64,000 bases of DNA. Source: Streptomyces sp. NBC_01210. GTDB lineage: Bacteria > Actinomycetota > Actinomycetes > Streptomycetales > Streptomycetaceae. Where the stretch lies: positions 1,178,001 through 1,242,000 of the forward strand of contig NZ_CP108549.1 of assembly GCF_036010325.1 (NCBI RefSeq). The letters run 5' to 3'. Below, piece by piece: positions 35,630-43,409 of this stretch. The first letter of the stretch is position 1. Each line of letters opens with the position of its first letter. The notes under the pieces are model-generated. The model did not search any database, was not told the DNA's origin, and was given only the letters and a program-made list of their open reading frames with translations. The position numbers and the translations under genes were made by a program.

Positions 35630-35671
35630 TGCGTGTACACACACCATAACTATTCTGTGCGTGCACACGCA
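35630..35671. promoter_or_regulatory. Two MarR-type palindromes in the SDR/MarR intergenic region
   Basis: TGCGTGTACACACA (35630-35643) and TGCGTGCACACGCA (35658-35671) are near-palindromes whose centres are 28 bp apart. Together with flanking bases they form two direct copies of ATTC(A/T)GTGCGTG(T/C)ACAC. The sites cover the space where both divergent promoters must lie. Confidence 0.7.
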
Positions 35672-35689
35672 ACAGGTAGGATCGGGCCC

Positions 35690-36151
35690 ATGGCAAAAAG
35701 GAAGCTCACCCAGGCAGAGATGCCCGTGGCCGACCACGCCTTCTACGGACTGGTCTGGGCCGGAACCGTCCTGACCGAACGCGTGGACCGCGCCCTGAGC
35801 AAGGCCCACGACCTGCCGGTCTCCTGGTTCGAGGTAATGCTCTGGCTCGCCTCGAACCCTGATCCTGTTCCGGCCTCCGTACTCGGCAACAGCACCATGC
35901 TCAGCCGCAGCCAGGTGTCCCGCGTCATCGACGCCCTCCAGAGCCGCGGTCTTGTCACCCGCACCCCGTCCCCGCGTGACGCGCGCTCTGTCGAAGTGGC
36001 CCTGACACCGGAGGGCCACCAGCTTTTCGAAGAGGCCGACGCCACGCGACGCTCCTGCCTGGCTCCGGTCTTCACCGACCTCCTCGACACGGAGGATCTC
36101 GAAGCGCTCAGCACGGTGTGGCACAAGCTCAAGGCCGGCAAGGACGACTGA
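35690..36151 (+). CDS. MarR family transcriptional regulator
   Basis: Winged helix-turn-helix regulator of 153 residues: dimerisation helix at the N-terminus, then SWFEVMLWLASNPDPVPASV, recognition helix SRSQVSRVIDALQSRGLVTR and wing SPRDARSVEVALTPEG. Starts MAKRKLTQAEM. The two palindromes directly upstream and the divergent SDR gene indicate autorepression and control of that SDR, probably in response to a phenolic or carbonyl compound, as is common for the family. Confidence 0.93.
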   Translation: MAKRKLTQAEMPVADHAFYGLVWAGTVLTERVDRALSKAHDLPVSWFEVMLWLASNPDPVPASVLGNSTMLSRSQVSRVIDALQSRGLVTRTPSPRDARSVEVALTPEGHQLFEEADATRRSCLAPVFTDLLDTEDLEALSTVWHKLKAGKDD

Positions 36152-36188
36152 CGCCTGCTCTCCGAGTGCCCAGCGGCCGCCGTACCGG

Positions 36189-36704
36189 TCAAGTCCCTCG
36201 AGGGACCGCCATGTCGGTGAGCAGAGCCGCGCCGGGGGCGAGCTCGGACCAGTCGCCGTGCCAGGTGAGAACGGCGATGGCGCTGGTGGGGAACTTCTCG
36301 CGGGTACGCTTCAGGGCGTCGCCGAGCGCCTCGGCAGCCAGTGACAGCACCAGCTCCTGGACTCCAGGATTGTGACCGCCCAGCAGCAACGTATCTACGG
36401 ATGCGGGTGTTTCACGTACGACAGCGAGCAGTGTGTGGAGGTCGGCATCGTAGACGCGGGCCTCGTGCTGCACCGGTGACTGGGTTTCAAGCTGTTCGAC
36501 CGCCAGTTCCCAGGTCTCTCGGGCACGGACAGCGGTGGAGCAGATCACAAGGTCCGGGGTGTAACGGGCGTCCCGCAGCCAGCGACCGGCAGCGGAGGCG
36601 TCCCTACGGCCCCGCCCGGTGAGCGGACGGTCGAAGTCCGCCATATCCGGTGGCCGGGCGGACTTGGCGTGCCGCAGGACGATCAGCCGACGCAGTGCTG
36701 TCAC
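36189..36704 (-). CDS. SixA-like histidine phosphatase
   Basis: Histidine phosphatase superfamily protein of 171 residues. The RHG-type motif appears as LRHAKSARP (catalytic His about residue 11), the second His is in LLGGHNPGVQEL, and STAVRARETWELA supplies the conserved Arg. SixA-type members remove phosphate from phosphohistidine. The GTG start has GGGAG five bases upstream. It converges on the MarR gene; a perfect palindrome at 36193-36206 near its end might act as a bidirectional terminator. Confidence 0.88.
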   Translation of the reverse strand: MTALRRLIVLRHAKSARPPDMADFDRPLTGRGRRDASAAGRWLRDARYTPDLVICSTAVRARETWELAVEQLETQSPVQHEARVYDADLHTLLAVVRETPASVDTLLLGGHNPGVQELVLSLAAEALGDALKRTREKFPTSAIAVLTWHGDWSELAPGAALLTDMAVPRGT

Positions 36705-36798
36705 AAGAACTCCCGCCGTCGATGGTCCATGCCCAACCGCCAGTATCCTGCCGCTGCGCGTGCCGTGCGGCTGAGGTCTCGGTTTTCCTGGCAGCGGT

Positions 36799-37479
36799 TC
36801 ACGCGCGTTTGCTGGAATCGAGGTGGGCGAACACGACCACGTTGTCCGTGTAGTCCTTCACCTTCCTGTCGTACTCGCCTCCGCAAGTGATCAGACGCAG
36901 CTGCGCGGAGGGGGTGTCGGCGTACACCCGCTCATTGGGGAAGTGCGCCTTGCTGAAGGTCTCGACGGAGTCGACCTTGAACGTGGCGACGGTGTCGTCT
37001 GCGCGGGTGATGTCGATCTTGCTTCCCGGCTTGAGGGAGCTGAGCTCCACAAATACGGCCGGGCCGGTCTTGGTGTCGACGTGGCCCGCGACGATTGAGG
37101 TGCCGCGCTCGCCAGGTGCGGGGCCCTCCTGGAACCAGCCGACCAGATTGTCGTCGTCTCCGGGTGGCGCGTTCAGCTGTCCCGAAGGGCCGACGGACAG
37201 CGGCGTGAAGGGCGCGTCGACGGCGATCTCCGTGATCGAGAGCCGCTCCGGGGCGGAACGGGGCAGCGCCAGACCGGCACCAGGGGCCGCAGGGGCGGCA
37301 GGGGCGGGCCTGGAGGGAGCCGAAGCCACAGCGCGGGCCGGCGGAGCGACTTCTGCCGGGTTGGTGATGGAGTTGTACACAAGGAGGAAGCCCAGCCCAA
37401 CCGCCACAGCGGGCCACATCAGGGCGCGGCCGAAGGGACGGGAGGCGGGGGCTGTGCCGGGCGGCTGCAGGGCGGCCAT
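36799..37479 (-). CDS. Class F sortase
   Basis: Membrane-bound transpeptidase of 226 residues. A single helix (about residues 20-40, MWPAVAVGLGFLLVYNSI) is followed by a Pro/Ala linker and the sortase domain; active-site His is in VAGHVDTKTGPAVF and Cys in LRLITCGGEYD, with a late Arg in the YDRK segment or nearby. These are the class F signatures of actinobacteria. Start at 37479 is chosen with AAGG ten bases upstream; a GTG at 37569 would add 30 residues. It follows a repeat-rich surface protein gene by 146 bp, its probable substrate. Confidence 0.9.
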   Translation of the reverse strand: MAALQPPGTAPASRPFGRALMWPAVAVGLGFLLVYNSITNPAEVAPPARAVASAPSRPAPAAPAAPGAGLALPRSAPERLSITEIAVDAPFTPLSVGPSGQLNAPPGDDDNLVGWFQEGPAPGERGTSIVAGHVDTKTGPAVFVELSSLKPGSKIDITRADDTVATFKVDSVETFSKAHFPNERVYADTPSAQLRLITCGGEYDRKVKDYTDNVVVFAHLDSSKRA

Positions 37480-37625
37480 GCGAGCGGGCCTTTCGCGTAC
37501 GGGGGCCAGTGAGGCGCGGGCGGGCGACGGAAGAGTCCGGGGAGCGGAAAGGGCAATCGCCGCGGCCACCGCCCGGGAAGGACGGCGGCCGCGGCAGCCA
37601 GCGAACTACTAGTGGTTCGGCCCCA

Positions 37626-38585
37626 TCAGGCCGCAGCACCCGAGGCGCTCCGGCGCAGCCGGTACGCCCCTGCGCCGAGACCAACGAGCATCAGCACCGA
37701 GCCGGCAGCCAGGCTGTTGCCGGACATGGCCAGAGCGCCACCACCGGCGTGGACACCACCGTTCGGCTTGTCCTTCTTCCAGGACCCGTGGTCGCCCTTG
37801 TCGTAGTCGCCCTTCTCGGACTTGTCGGAGTCGTCCTTGTCGGACTTGTCCTGCCCCCAGTCCTCGGCCACGACCATGGCCAGAGCACCACCACCGGTGT
37901 GAACGCCACCCTCCGGCTTGTCACCCTTCCCGTGGTCACCCTTGTCGTGGTCGCCCTTGTCGCCCTTGTCGTAATCGCCCTTCTCGGACTTGTCGGAGTC
38001 GCCCTTCTCGGACTTGTCGGAGTCGCCCTTCTCGGACTTGTCGGAGTCGTCCTTGTCGGACTTGTCCTGCCCCCAGTCCTCGGCCACGACCATGGCCAGA
38101 GCGCCACCACCGGTGTGAACGCCACCCTCCGGCTTGTCACCCTTGTCGTGGTCACCCTTGTCGTGGTCACCCTTGCCGTGGTCACCCTTGCCGTGGTCAC
38201 CCTTGTCGTAGTCGCCCTTGTCGGACTTCTCGTGGTCGCCCTTCTCAGACTTCTCGTAATCACCCTTCTCAGACTTCTCCGAGTCGCCCTTCTCAGACTT
38301 CTCGGAGTCGCCCTTCTCGGACTTCTCGGAGTCGCCCTTCTCGGACTTCTCGGAGTCGCCCTTCTCGGACTTCTCCGAGTCGCCCTTCTCAGACTTCTCG
38401 GAGTCGCCCTTCTCAGACTTCTCGGAGTCACCCTTCTCAGACTTCTCCTGGCTGTCGCTGCTGGAAGACGAGCCGCTGTCCTTGTCCCAGTCGTCGGCCG
38501 AGGTCACGGCAAACGCGGCAGGAACGGAGATCATGAGGACCGCAGTGGTAGCGGCTGACGCGAATAGTGTGCGGGCAGAGCGCAT
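37626..38585 (-). CDS. Secreted Lys/Glu/Asp/Gly repeat surface protein, likely sortase F substrate
   Basis: Surface protein of 319 residues. Signal peptide (MRSARTLFASAATTAVLMIS, cleavage near AFA at 27) precedes a highly charged region of SEKGDSEK octads and KGDHDKGD repeats. The motif GGVH(T/A)GGGALAM occurs three times, the last just before a C-terminal hydrophobic helix (SLAAGSVLMLVGLGAGAYRL) and RRSASGAAA tail, the layout of a wall-sorting signal but without LPXTG. AAAGGA is nine bases before the ATG. Encoded immediately upstream of a class F sortase. The extended charged repeats suggest an unstructured wall spacer; function unknown. Confidence 0.88.
   Translation of the reverse strand: MRSARTLFASAATTAVLMISVPAAFAVTSADDWDKDSGSSSSSDSQEKSEKGDSEKSEKGDSEKSEKGDSEKSEKGDSEKSEKGDSEKSEKGDSEKSEKGDSEKSEKGDYEKSEKGDHEKSDKGDYDKGDHGKGDHGKGDHDKGDHDKGDKPEGGVHTGGGALAMVVAEDWGQDKSDKDDSDKSEKGDSDKSEKGDSDKSEKGDYDKGDKGDHDKGDHGKGDKPEGGVHTGGGALAMVVAEDWGQDKSDKDDSDKSEKGDYDKGDHGSWKKDKPNGGVHAGGGALAMSGNSLAAGSVLMLVGLGAGAYRLRRSASGAAA
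37813..38144 (-). repeat. 116-bp direct duplication within the repeat protein gene
   Basis: Bases 37813-37928 recur almost unchanged at 38029-38144, an offset of 216 bp (nine 24-bp units), duplicating the GGVHTGGGALAM segment and its acidic flank. The frame is preserved. Confidence 0.8.
38218..38447 (-). repeat. 24-bp tandem repeats coding for SEKGDSEK octads
   Basis: About nine to ten tandem copies of a 24-base unit (plus-strand core GAGTCGCCCTTCTCGGACTT plus four bases) with small third-position differences. Each unit encodes eight residues. Such a tract can expand or shrink in frame. Confidence 0.85.
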
Positions 38586-39082
38586 GGGGCACATTCCTTT
38601 CGCCGCGTCTGCGAAGACCGACACTTCATCGGTCACCGGATCGCAGGGGCGACTTGATTCACCGTCAGCCTCTTTTCCCCTCCGCACCAGCGGAGAGCGC
38701 CGCATTCGAGCTACACCATGGGCTCTTCGAGTGAGTGCAGGCCGATAATCACCCGTTGGACGGCACGCCACGCCGAGGTGAGGTTTCGTCCATCGCCGGC
38801 CCGCTCATCCGCTGCCGGCGCCTCATTTCAGCTTGGTTCCCGGCCTCGACAGAGCCGCGGGCCGATCCACCGATTCCGACGGGGAGCCGCGCTGACTCAA
38901 TGTCTCAGGTACCGCGCCGCGTCGACAGCTGCGCACCTGGTCGGGCCTCGGCCCCCACCCTTACCCGTGGGTAATTTGGCTGATCATCGTCTCCCCTCGG
39001 CTGTTCCGCACCTCTACGCTCCGATCACCGCGCCGGTGGCAGTGCCTCCGTGGCACAACGGCCCGCGTCAGATGGAGCACGA
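38586..39082. other. 497-bp intergenic region
   Basis: Lies between the divergent surface-protein and esterase genes. I see no gene in it. I looked for a c-di-AMP (ydaO-type) riboswitch because wall genes in Streptomyces often carry one; fragments such as GGGGAA and GGTGAATC occur on the minus strand but the full pattern is not present. It contains the palindrome at 38961-38974. Confidence 0.5.
38961..38974. promoter_or_regulatory. Palindrome TTACCC-GT-GGGTAA upstream of the esterase gene
   Basis: Perfect six-base arms around GT, about 110 bp upstream of the esterase start. The symmetry and AT-rich outer bases resemble TetR-family operators. No TetR gene is adjacent, so a regulator elsewhere would be needed. 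Confidence 0.45.
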
Positions 39083-40783
39083 GTGAGACGAACGCAAGAC
39101 CACGGCGGACACCGCGCCAGGGTCCGGACGACCAGTGCCGCCGTCGCCGCGGCACTCGCCCTCCTCGGCACAGTCGCCGCGGCACCCGCAGCACAGGCGG
39201 CATCCACCTCAGCGGCCCCGGGGCCGGCGCGCGCGGCAGCCCAAGCCACGGCGGGGCCCTTCTTCCGCCTCGCCGACATCCCGATGAAGGACGGTGTCGT
39301 CCTCAAGGCGAACGTGTTCACCCCCGCCCCCAGCACACCCGGCGCCGACGCACACGGCCGATACCCGGTGATCGTGCAGCCGGCCAGTTGGGGGCAGAAC
39401 GACATCGAGTACGTCCTCCAGGGCAGGAAACTCGCCGCAAGCGGCTATGTCGTGGTCACCTACACCGTCCGCGGCTTCTGGCTCTCCGGAGGCGAGGTCG
39501 ATGTTGCGGGGCCCAAGGACGTGGCGGACATCTCGTCGGTCATCGACTGGGTCATCGCCCGGACTCCGGCCGATCCGCAGCGGATCGGGATGACCGGTCT
39601 CTCCCTGGGCGGCGGCCTGACCCTGATGGGAGCCGCCACCGACCCGCGGATCAAAGCGGTGGCTGCGATGAGCGGTTGGGGGGACCTGGTCGACTCGCTC
39701 TACAGCGGCGGGACCCGGCACCTGCAGGCCGCCGCTGTGCTCGCCGGCGTTGGGGCGCCCGCCGGTCGCGAAAGCGCCGAGTTCCGGGGGATGCTGGCCG
39801 ACCTCTTCGGCGACCGCAATACCCCCGAAGTCATCAGATGGGCGCGGACCAGGTCCCCGGGCGCTTATGTGGACCGCATCAATGCCAACGGCACAGCCGT
39901 CTTCCTCGCCAGTGCATGGGGGGAGAGCATCTTCAACTCCAGCCAGATCACTGCCTTCTATCAGAAGCTGACCGGCCCCAAGCGGATCGAGCTGCGCCCC
40001 GGCGACCATGCCACGCAGGAGGTCACCGGCCTGCTCGGGCTGGACAATGCCACCTGGGCGAGCGCGCTCAGCTGGTTCGACGAGCACCTCAAGGGCAGCG
40101 GCGGCACACCTCGGCCGCCGGTGGAGCTGGAAGTACGGCCCGGCGGCGCACACGAGACCTATCCGTCCTGGCAGGCCGTCAGTTCGCGGACCGAGCGGCT
40201 GCGGCTCGGCAGAGCGGACGTCTTCGGCACCGGCTCGCTCGACGGCGGCACGCCCGGGAGCAGCGGCACGGCTGGGACGGGATGGCGGACGACGGTCGTC
40301 GGCGGTACGAACTCGGGCGCCGACGGCGGCATCACCGAACTGTCCGGGCTGCTCGACCAGGTCCTCGAACTGCCTCCCGTCGTTGTGGTCCCGTTGCTGC
40401 CCCGCCGGGCCGGAGCCGTATGGCAGTCGGCGCCGTACACGGCCGCGCAGCACATCCGCGGAGCCGTCAAGCTGCACACGACCGTCACCGCCTGCGCGCC
40501 GGAGGACACGGCGATCGGCTATCTCTACGACGTGAACGCCCTCGGCGTGGGGAAGCTGATCTCCCACGCCCCGCAGAGCTGGTCCGGCAGGAAGCCGGGG
40601 CAGGCCTTCCCCCTCAACATCCCGCTCTTCGCCACCGCCTACGACCTGCCCGCAGGACACCGGCTGGCTCTGGTCCTCGATACCAAGGACCTGCTGTACG
40701 GCGGTCGCACACCGCTGAACAGCAAGGTGTCGTTCGGCTCGCCGGAGGACGACCCGTCCGAACTGGTTCTGCCCCTGCGCTGA
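39083..40783 (+). CDS. Secreted CocE/NonD-type hydrolase (S15 peptidase-like)
   Basis: Exported alpha/beta hydrolase of 566 residues. A basic N-terminus and AVAAALALLGTVAAAPAAQA form the signal peptide. Catalytic features: YTVRGFWLSGGEVD before, nucleophile Ser in GMTGLSLGGGL, and a later Asp/His pair probably in the YVDRINANGT-to-LRPGDHATQE region. The C-terminal third is the beta-jelly-roll of X-Pro dipeptidyl-peptidase/CocE proteins. GTG at 39083 has GGAG six bases upstream. Hydrolyses an ester or acyl-peptide outside the cell; substrate unknown. Confidence 0.88.
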   Translation: MRRTQDHGGHRARVRTTSAAVAAALALLGTVAAAPAAQAASTSAAPGPARAAAQATAGPFFRLADIPMKDGVVLKANVFTPAPSTPGADAHGRYPVIVQPASWGQNDIEYVLQGRKLAASGYVVVTYTVRGFWLSGGEVDVAGPKDVADISSVIDWVIARTPADPQRIGMTGLSLGGGLTLMGAATDPRIKAVAAMSGWGDLVDSLYSGGTRHLQAAAVLAGVGAPAGRESAEFRGMLADLFGDRNTPEVIRWARTRSPGAYVDRINANGTAVFLASAWGESIFNSSQITAFYQKLTGPKRIELRPGDHATQEVTGLLGLDNATWASALSWFDEHLKGSGGTPRPPVELEVRPGGAHETYPSWQAVSSRTERLRLGRADVFGTGSLDGGTPGSSGTAGTGWRTTVVGGTNSGADGGITELSGLLDQVLELPPVVVVPLLPRRAGAVWQSAPYTAAQHIRGAVKLHTTVTACAPEDTAIGYLYDVNALGVGKLISHAPQSWSGRKPGQAFPLNIPLFATAYDLPAGHRLALVLDTKDLLYGGRTPLNSKVSFGSPEDDPSELVLPLR

Positions 40784-40857
40784 GCGCCGACCCGTCCGAC
40801 CGCGCCAGGTCGTGGAATCACCTTCCGTCAGGCACCCTTGGCTGGCAGGATCTTCGA

Positions 40858-41160
40858 ATGTCCAGGATTCCCAGGGATGTTCGAGCCTCGATCCGTCACT
40901 TCGCCTTCACTCTCGCCAACGGCACCGTGGACATCCCGCTCTTGGGAGACATCGATTACCGCCCGGACCTGGTCACCATGGGCTCGGAGCTGGAGATGGT
41001 CTTCACGATCTTCACCAACGTCCTCGAGGTGGACCAGGAGGGCAAGGTGACCAACTACGACCAGGCCAAGCATCGCGCCGCCGAGTGGATCCGGGGGTAC
41101 TGCGACCCCGGCTACGAGGAGCAGCCGCCCTTCGCCGAATGGGAGACCGAACTCGCCTGA
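40858..41160 (+). CDS. Small conserved hypothetical protein
   Basis: Acidic protein of 100 residues, MSRIPRDVRASIRHFAFTLA to FAEWETELA, without signal peptide or membrane helix. AGGA lies seven bases before the ATG, codon use is typical of the window, and the protein reads as a compact alpha/beta domain (for example LEMVFTIFTNVLEV). I recall similar small Streptomyces proteins but cannot give a function. No operon partner: the esterase gene ends 74 bp upstream and the kinase starts 312 bp downstream. Confidence 0.75.
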   Translation: MSRIPRDVRASIRHFAFTLANGTVDIPLLGDIDYRPDLVTMGSELEMVFTIFTNVLEVDQEGKVTNYDQAKHRAAEWIRGYCDPGYEEQPPFAEWETELA

Positions 41161-41472
41161 CTGCGTGAAGTATGATCACCCCTCTGACACACAGACGGGT
41201 GTGCGGACCGTCGATGACCATCAGCCATGGACTCTCCTGCTGACGAAGGCCGGTGCACCCGGGCAAACCGGCGGCCCCGGGGGCGGAACCGCTCACGGGG
41301 TGCCACCACTCGGCCGGGCGGAGTGGCACAGGCGACATGTGGCTCTGCTGTTGAACTCCCGGGATACCCGTGCGACTTCCGGGCTGCGGAGCTCAAAACA
41401 TTTGACATGGCCGGTCCTTGGCGGGTTCGGCGTCGCCGCGCGGGGGTGCGCGGCCGGGGGAGGGCAAGGGCG
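41161..41472. other. Upstream region of the PASTA kinase
   Basis: No gene or clear promoter recognised. In-frame extension of the kinase upstream of 41473 is possible on paper but the residues are Arg/Gly-rich and unlike kinase N-termini. Confidence 0.4.
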
Positions 41473-43326
41473 ATGGGCGTGGGGGAAAGCGGGCAGGCGT
41501 ACGCGGGGGCGCCGATCCGTGCGGTGGGGCAGGGACGCTACGTTCTGCAGGCTCCGCTCGGCGAGGGCGGCATGGCATCCGTGCACCGCGCCCACGACTC
41601 TGTGCTGGGACGCACCGTCGCGGTGAAGACCCTGCATTCCGAACTGGCCCGTGATCCGTCCTTCCGCGAGCGGTTCCGCCGCGAGGCCCAGGCGGTCGCC
41701 GGGCTCAGTCACGCCAATATCGTGGCGGTCCACGACAGTGGTGAGGACGCGGGTGAAGCAGGCGTCGTGCAGTACATCGTCATGGAGTACGTTTCGGGCC
41801 GCTCGTTGCGCGAGCTGACCCGGGAAAGGGCTGCCGCGGACGGTGCGATTCCGCTGAACAAGGCACTGACGATGACCGCTGCCGTCCTGGACGCGCTGGC
41901 CTGCAGCCACGGGCGCGGGCTGATTCACCGGGACATCAAGCCCGCCAACGTGATGGTGACCGACGACGGCACCGTCAAAGTGATGGACTTCGGTATTGCC
42001 CGCGCCCTGCAGTCGGATGCCACCTCGATGACCCGGACGGGCACCGTGCTGGGCACACCGCAGTACCTCTCCCCCGAGCAGGCGCTGGGCAAGCCCGCCG
42101 ATGCCCGGTCGGACCTCTACTCGGTCGGCTGCATGCTGTTCGAACTGGCCACCGGCACGCTGCCGTTCGACGGCGAGTCCACGATGAGCGTGCTCTACCA
42201 GCATGTGCAGCACCCCGCGCCGGTCCCGTCCTCGATCAATCCGTCACTGCCCCCGGCAGTGGACGCGGTCGTCGCCCGCGCCCTGAGCAAGGACCCCGAG
42301 CAGCGGTACCCGAGCGCCCAGGCCATGGCGGACGACATACGCAAGATCGCCGCCGGCGGGACACCCACTCGGCAGCTGCCCCCGCATGTGCCCCCCACCC
42401 TCACGGCCGACACCATCTCCGTGACCTTCCGGCAGGCCACGCACCTCCCCCGCATGTCACTGCGGACGCATGGCATGCGGAGGCTCATCTGGCTGACGGC
42501 AGCCATGGTCGTGGGTATGGGGCTCGCGGCCGCGTACGTCGCGCAGTACCTGATTTCAGGTATCTCACACACCCGGGATCCGGATCCCCGGGCCACCGGA
42601 GCATTCATTCTGTGCGACAACGAGTTCACGCCCCCTGACTTCACCGGTATGTCACCGGCGGAGGCGAAAACGTGTGCCGAGATCGCCGGGCTGAAGCTTG
42701 CACAGAAAACCACCACGGGGAAGAAGTACGACAAGGACACCGTGGTGAAGCAGGAGCCGGCAACCAAGAAGCTGAAGTCCGGCAGCACCGTCACCATCTG
42801 GGTGTCGACGGGCGGTGATCCCCGGGCCAAGGGCGACCTCGCGGACTGCGAGGTGGAGGAGACCCATGGCAAGGTCTCCAACCCGTGGTTCAAGGGCAAG
42901 AGCCGTGCCAAGGCACGCGTCTGTGCGGACATCGCCCATCTGAAGCTGCAGGAAGCCGGGACCATCCAGGACAAGCTCACGCCCGCCGGACAGGTCGCGA
43001 AGCAGGAGCCCGGATCGGAACAGATAACGACGGGCAGCACGGTCAGAATATGGATCTCGACCGGGGGAGATCCCCGCGCCACGGGAACGCTGTCCAACTG
43101 CGACACGTACGCGACCAGCGACCAGCCCTACCCCCCGTCCCTCGAGCACATGACCACCGCCAACGCACGCGCTTGCGCGGCCATCGCCCGTGTGAAGCTG
43201 GAAGAACACACCGTCCCCGACGAACTGTGGCCCGCAGGAGAAGTCGTCGAACAGGAACCGGAGAGCGGTACCCACATCGACCCGGGCAGCACCATCAAGA
43301 TCTGGATCTCATCGGGCAAGCCGTGA
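41473..43326 (+). CDS. Serine/threonine protein kinase with three PASTA-like repeats
   Basis: Membrane kinase of 617 residues. The catalytic domain (about 18-280) has glycine loop LGEGGMASVHRAHD, Lys in VAVKTL, catalytic HRDIKPANVMV and DFGIARAL, APE-like SPEQAL. One transmembrane helix follows at about 337-360, then three extracellular repeats of about 80 residues ending (V/A)KQEP...GSTVTIWVSTGGDPRA, the PASTA pattern. Each repeat also carries two Cys (LCDN...KTCAEIA; DCEV...RVCADIA; NCDT...RACAAIA). PASTA kinases sense peptidoglycan fragments in PknB-like proteins. GGGAGGG precedes the ATG; a hairpin follows the stop. Confidence 0.93.
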   Translation: MGVGESGQAYAGAPIRAVGQGRYVLQAPLGEGGMASVHRAHDSVLGRTVAVKTLHSELARDPSFRERFRREAQAVAGLSHANIVAVHDSGEDAGEAGVVQYIVMEYVSGRSLRELTRERAAADGAIPLNKALTMTAAVLDALACSHGRGLIHRDIKPANVMVTDDGTVKVMDFGIARALQSDATSMTRTGTVLGTPQYLSPEQALGKPADARSDLYSVGCMLFELATGTLPFDGESTMSVLYQHVQHPAPVPSSINPSLPPAVDAVVARALSKDPEQRYPSAQAMADDIRKIAAGGTPTRQLPPHVPPTLTADTISVTFRQATHLPRMSLRTHGMRRLIWLTAAMVVGMGLAAAYVAQYLISGISHTRDPDPRATGAFILCDNEFTPPDFTGMSPAEAKTCAEIAGLKLAQKTTTGKKYDKDTVVKQEPATKKLKSGSTVTIWVSTGGDPRAKGDLADCEVEETHGKVSNPWFKGKSRAKARVCADIAHLKLQEAGTIQDKLTPAGQVAKQEPGSEQITTGSTVRIWISTGGDPRATGTLSNCDTYATSDQPYPPSLEHMTTANARACAAIARVKLEEHTVPDELWPAGEVVEQEPESGTHIDPGSTIKIWISSGKP

Positions 43327-43328
43327 AT

Positions 43329-43354
43329 CGCATCGCAGACAACCCTGCGATGCG
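43329..43354 (+). terminator. Hairpin terminator after the kinase gene
   Basis: Perfect 10-bp stem CGCATCGCAG / CTGCGATGCG with a six-base loop, beginning two bases after the kinase stop and lying between convergent genes. Confidence 0.75.
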
Positions 43355-43409
43355 GCCGCCTGCCGACTGACCATCCCGCGCGGTCGTGCCGCCTCGGCGA
43401 GCGTACGGA

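Noticed and set aside
36193..36206. Perfect palindrome GTCCCTCGAGGGAC at the end of the SixA gene
   Set aside because: Lies inside the coding end; could be a bidirectional terminator stem, but it has no loop and may be chance.
37691..38558. Long overlapping frames in other phases of the repeat protein gene
   Set aside because: Repetitive DNA keeps all frames open; only one has a signal peptide, ribosome binding site and C-terminal anchor.
38586..38760. Possible c-di-AMP riboswitch upstream of the repeat surface protein
   Set aside because: Isolated GGGGAA and GGTGAATC strings occur, but the conserved helices and pseudoknot bases of the class are not present.
41227..41472. Upstream extension of the PASTA kinase
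   Set aside because: Residues are Arg/Gly-rich and unlike kinase N-termini; a strong ribosome binding site supports 41473.
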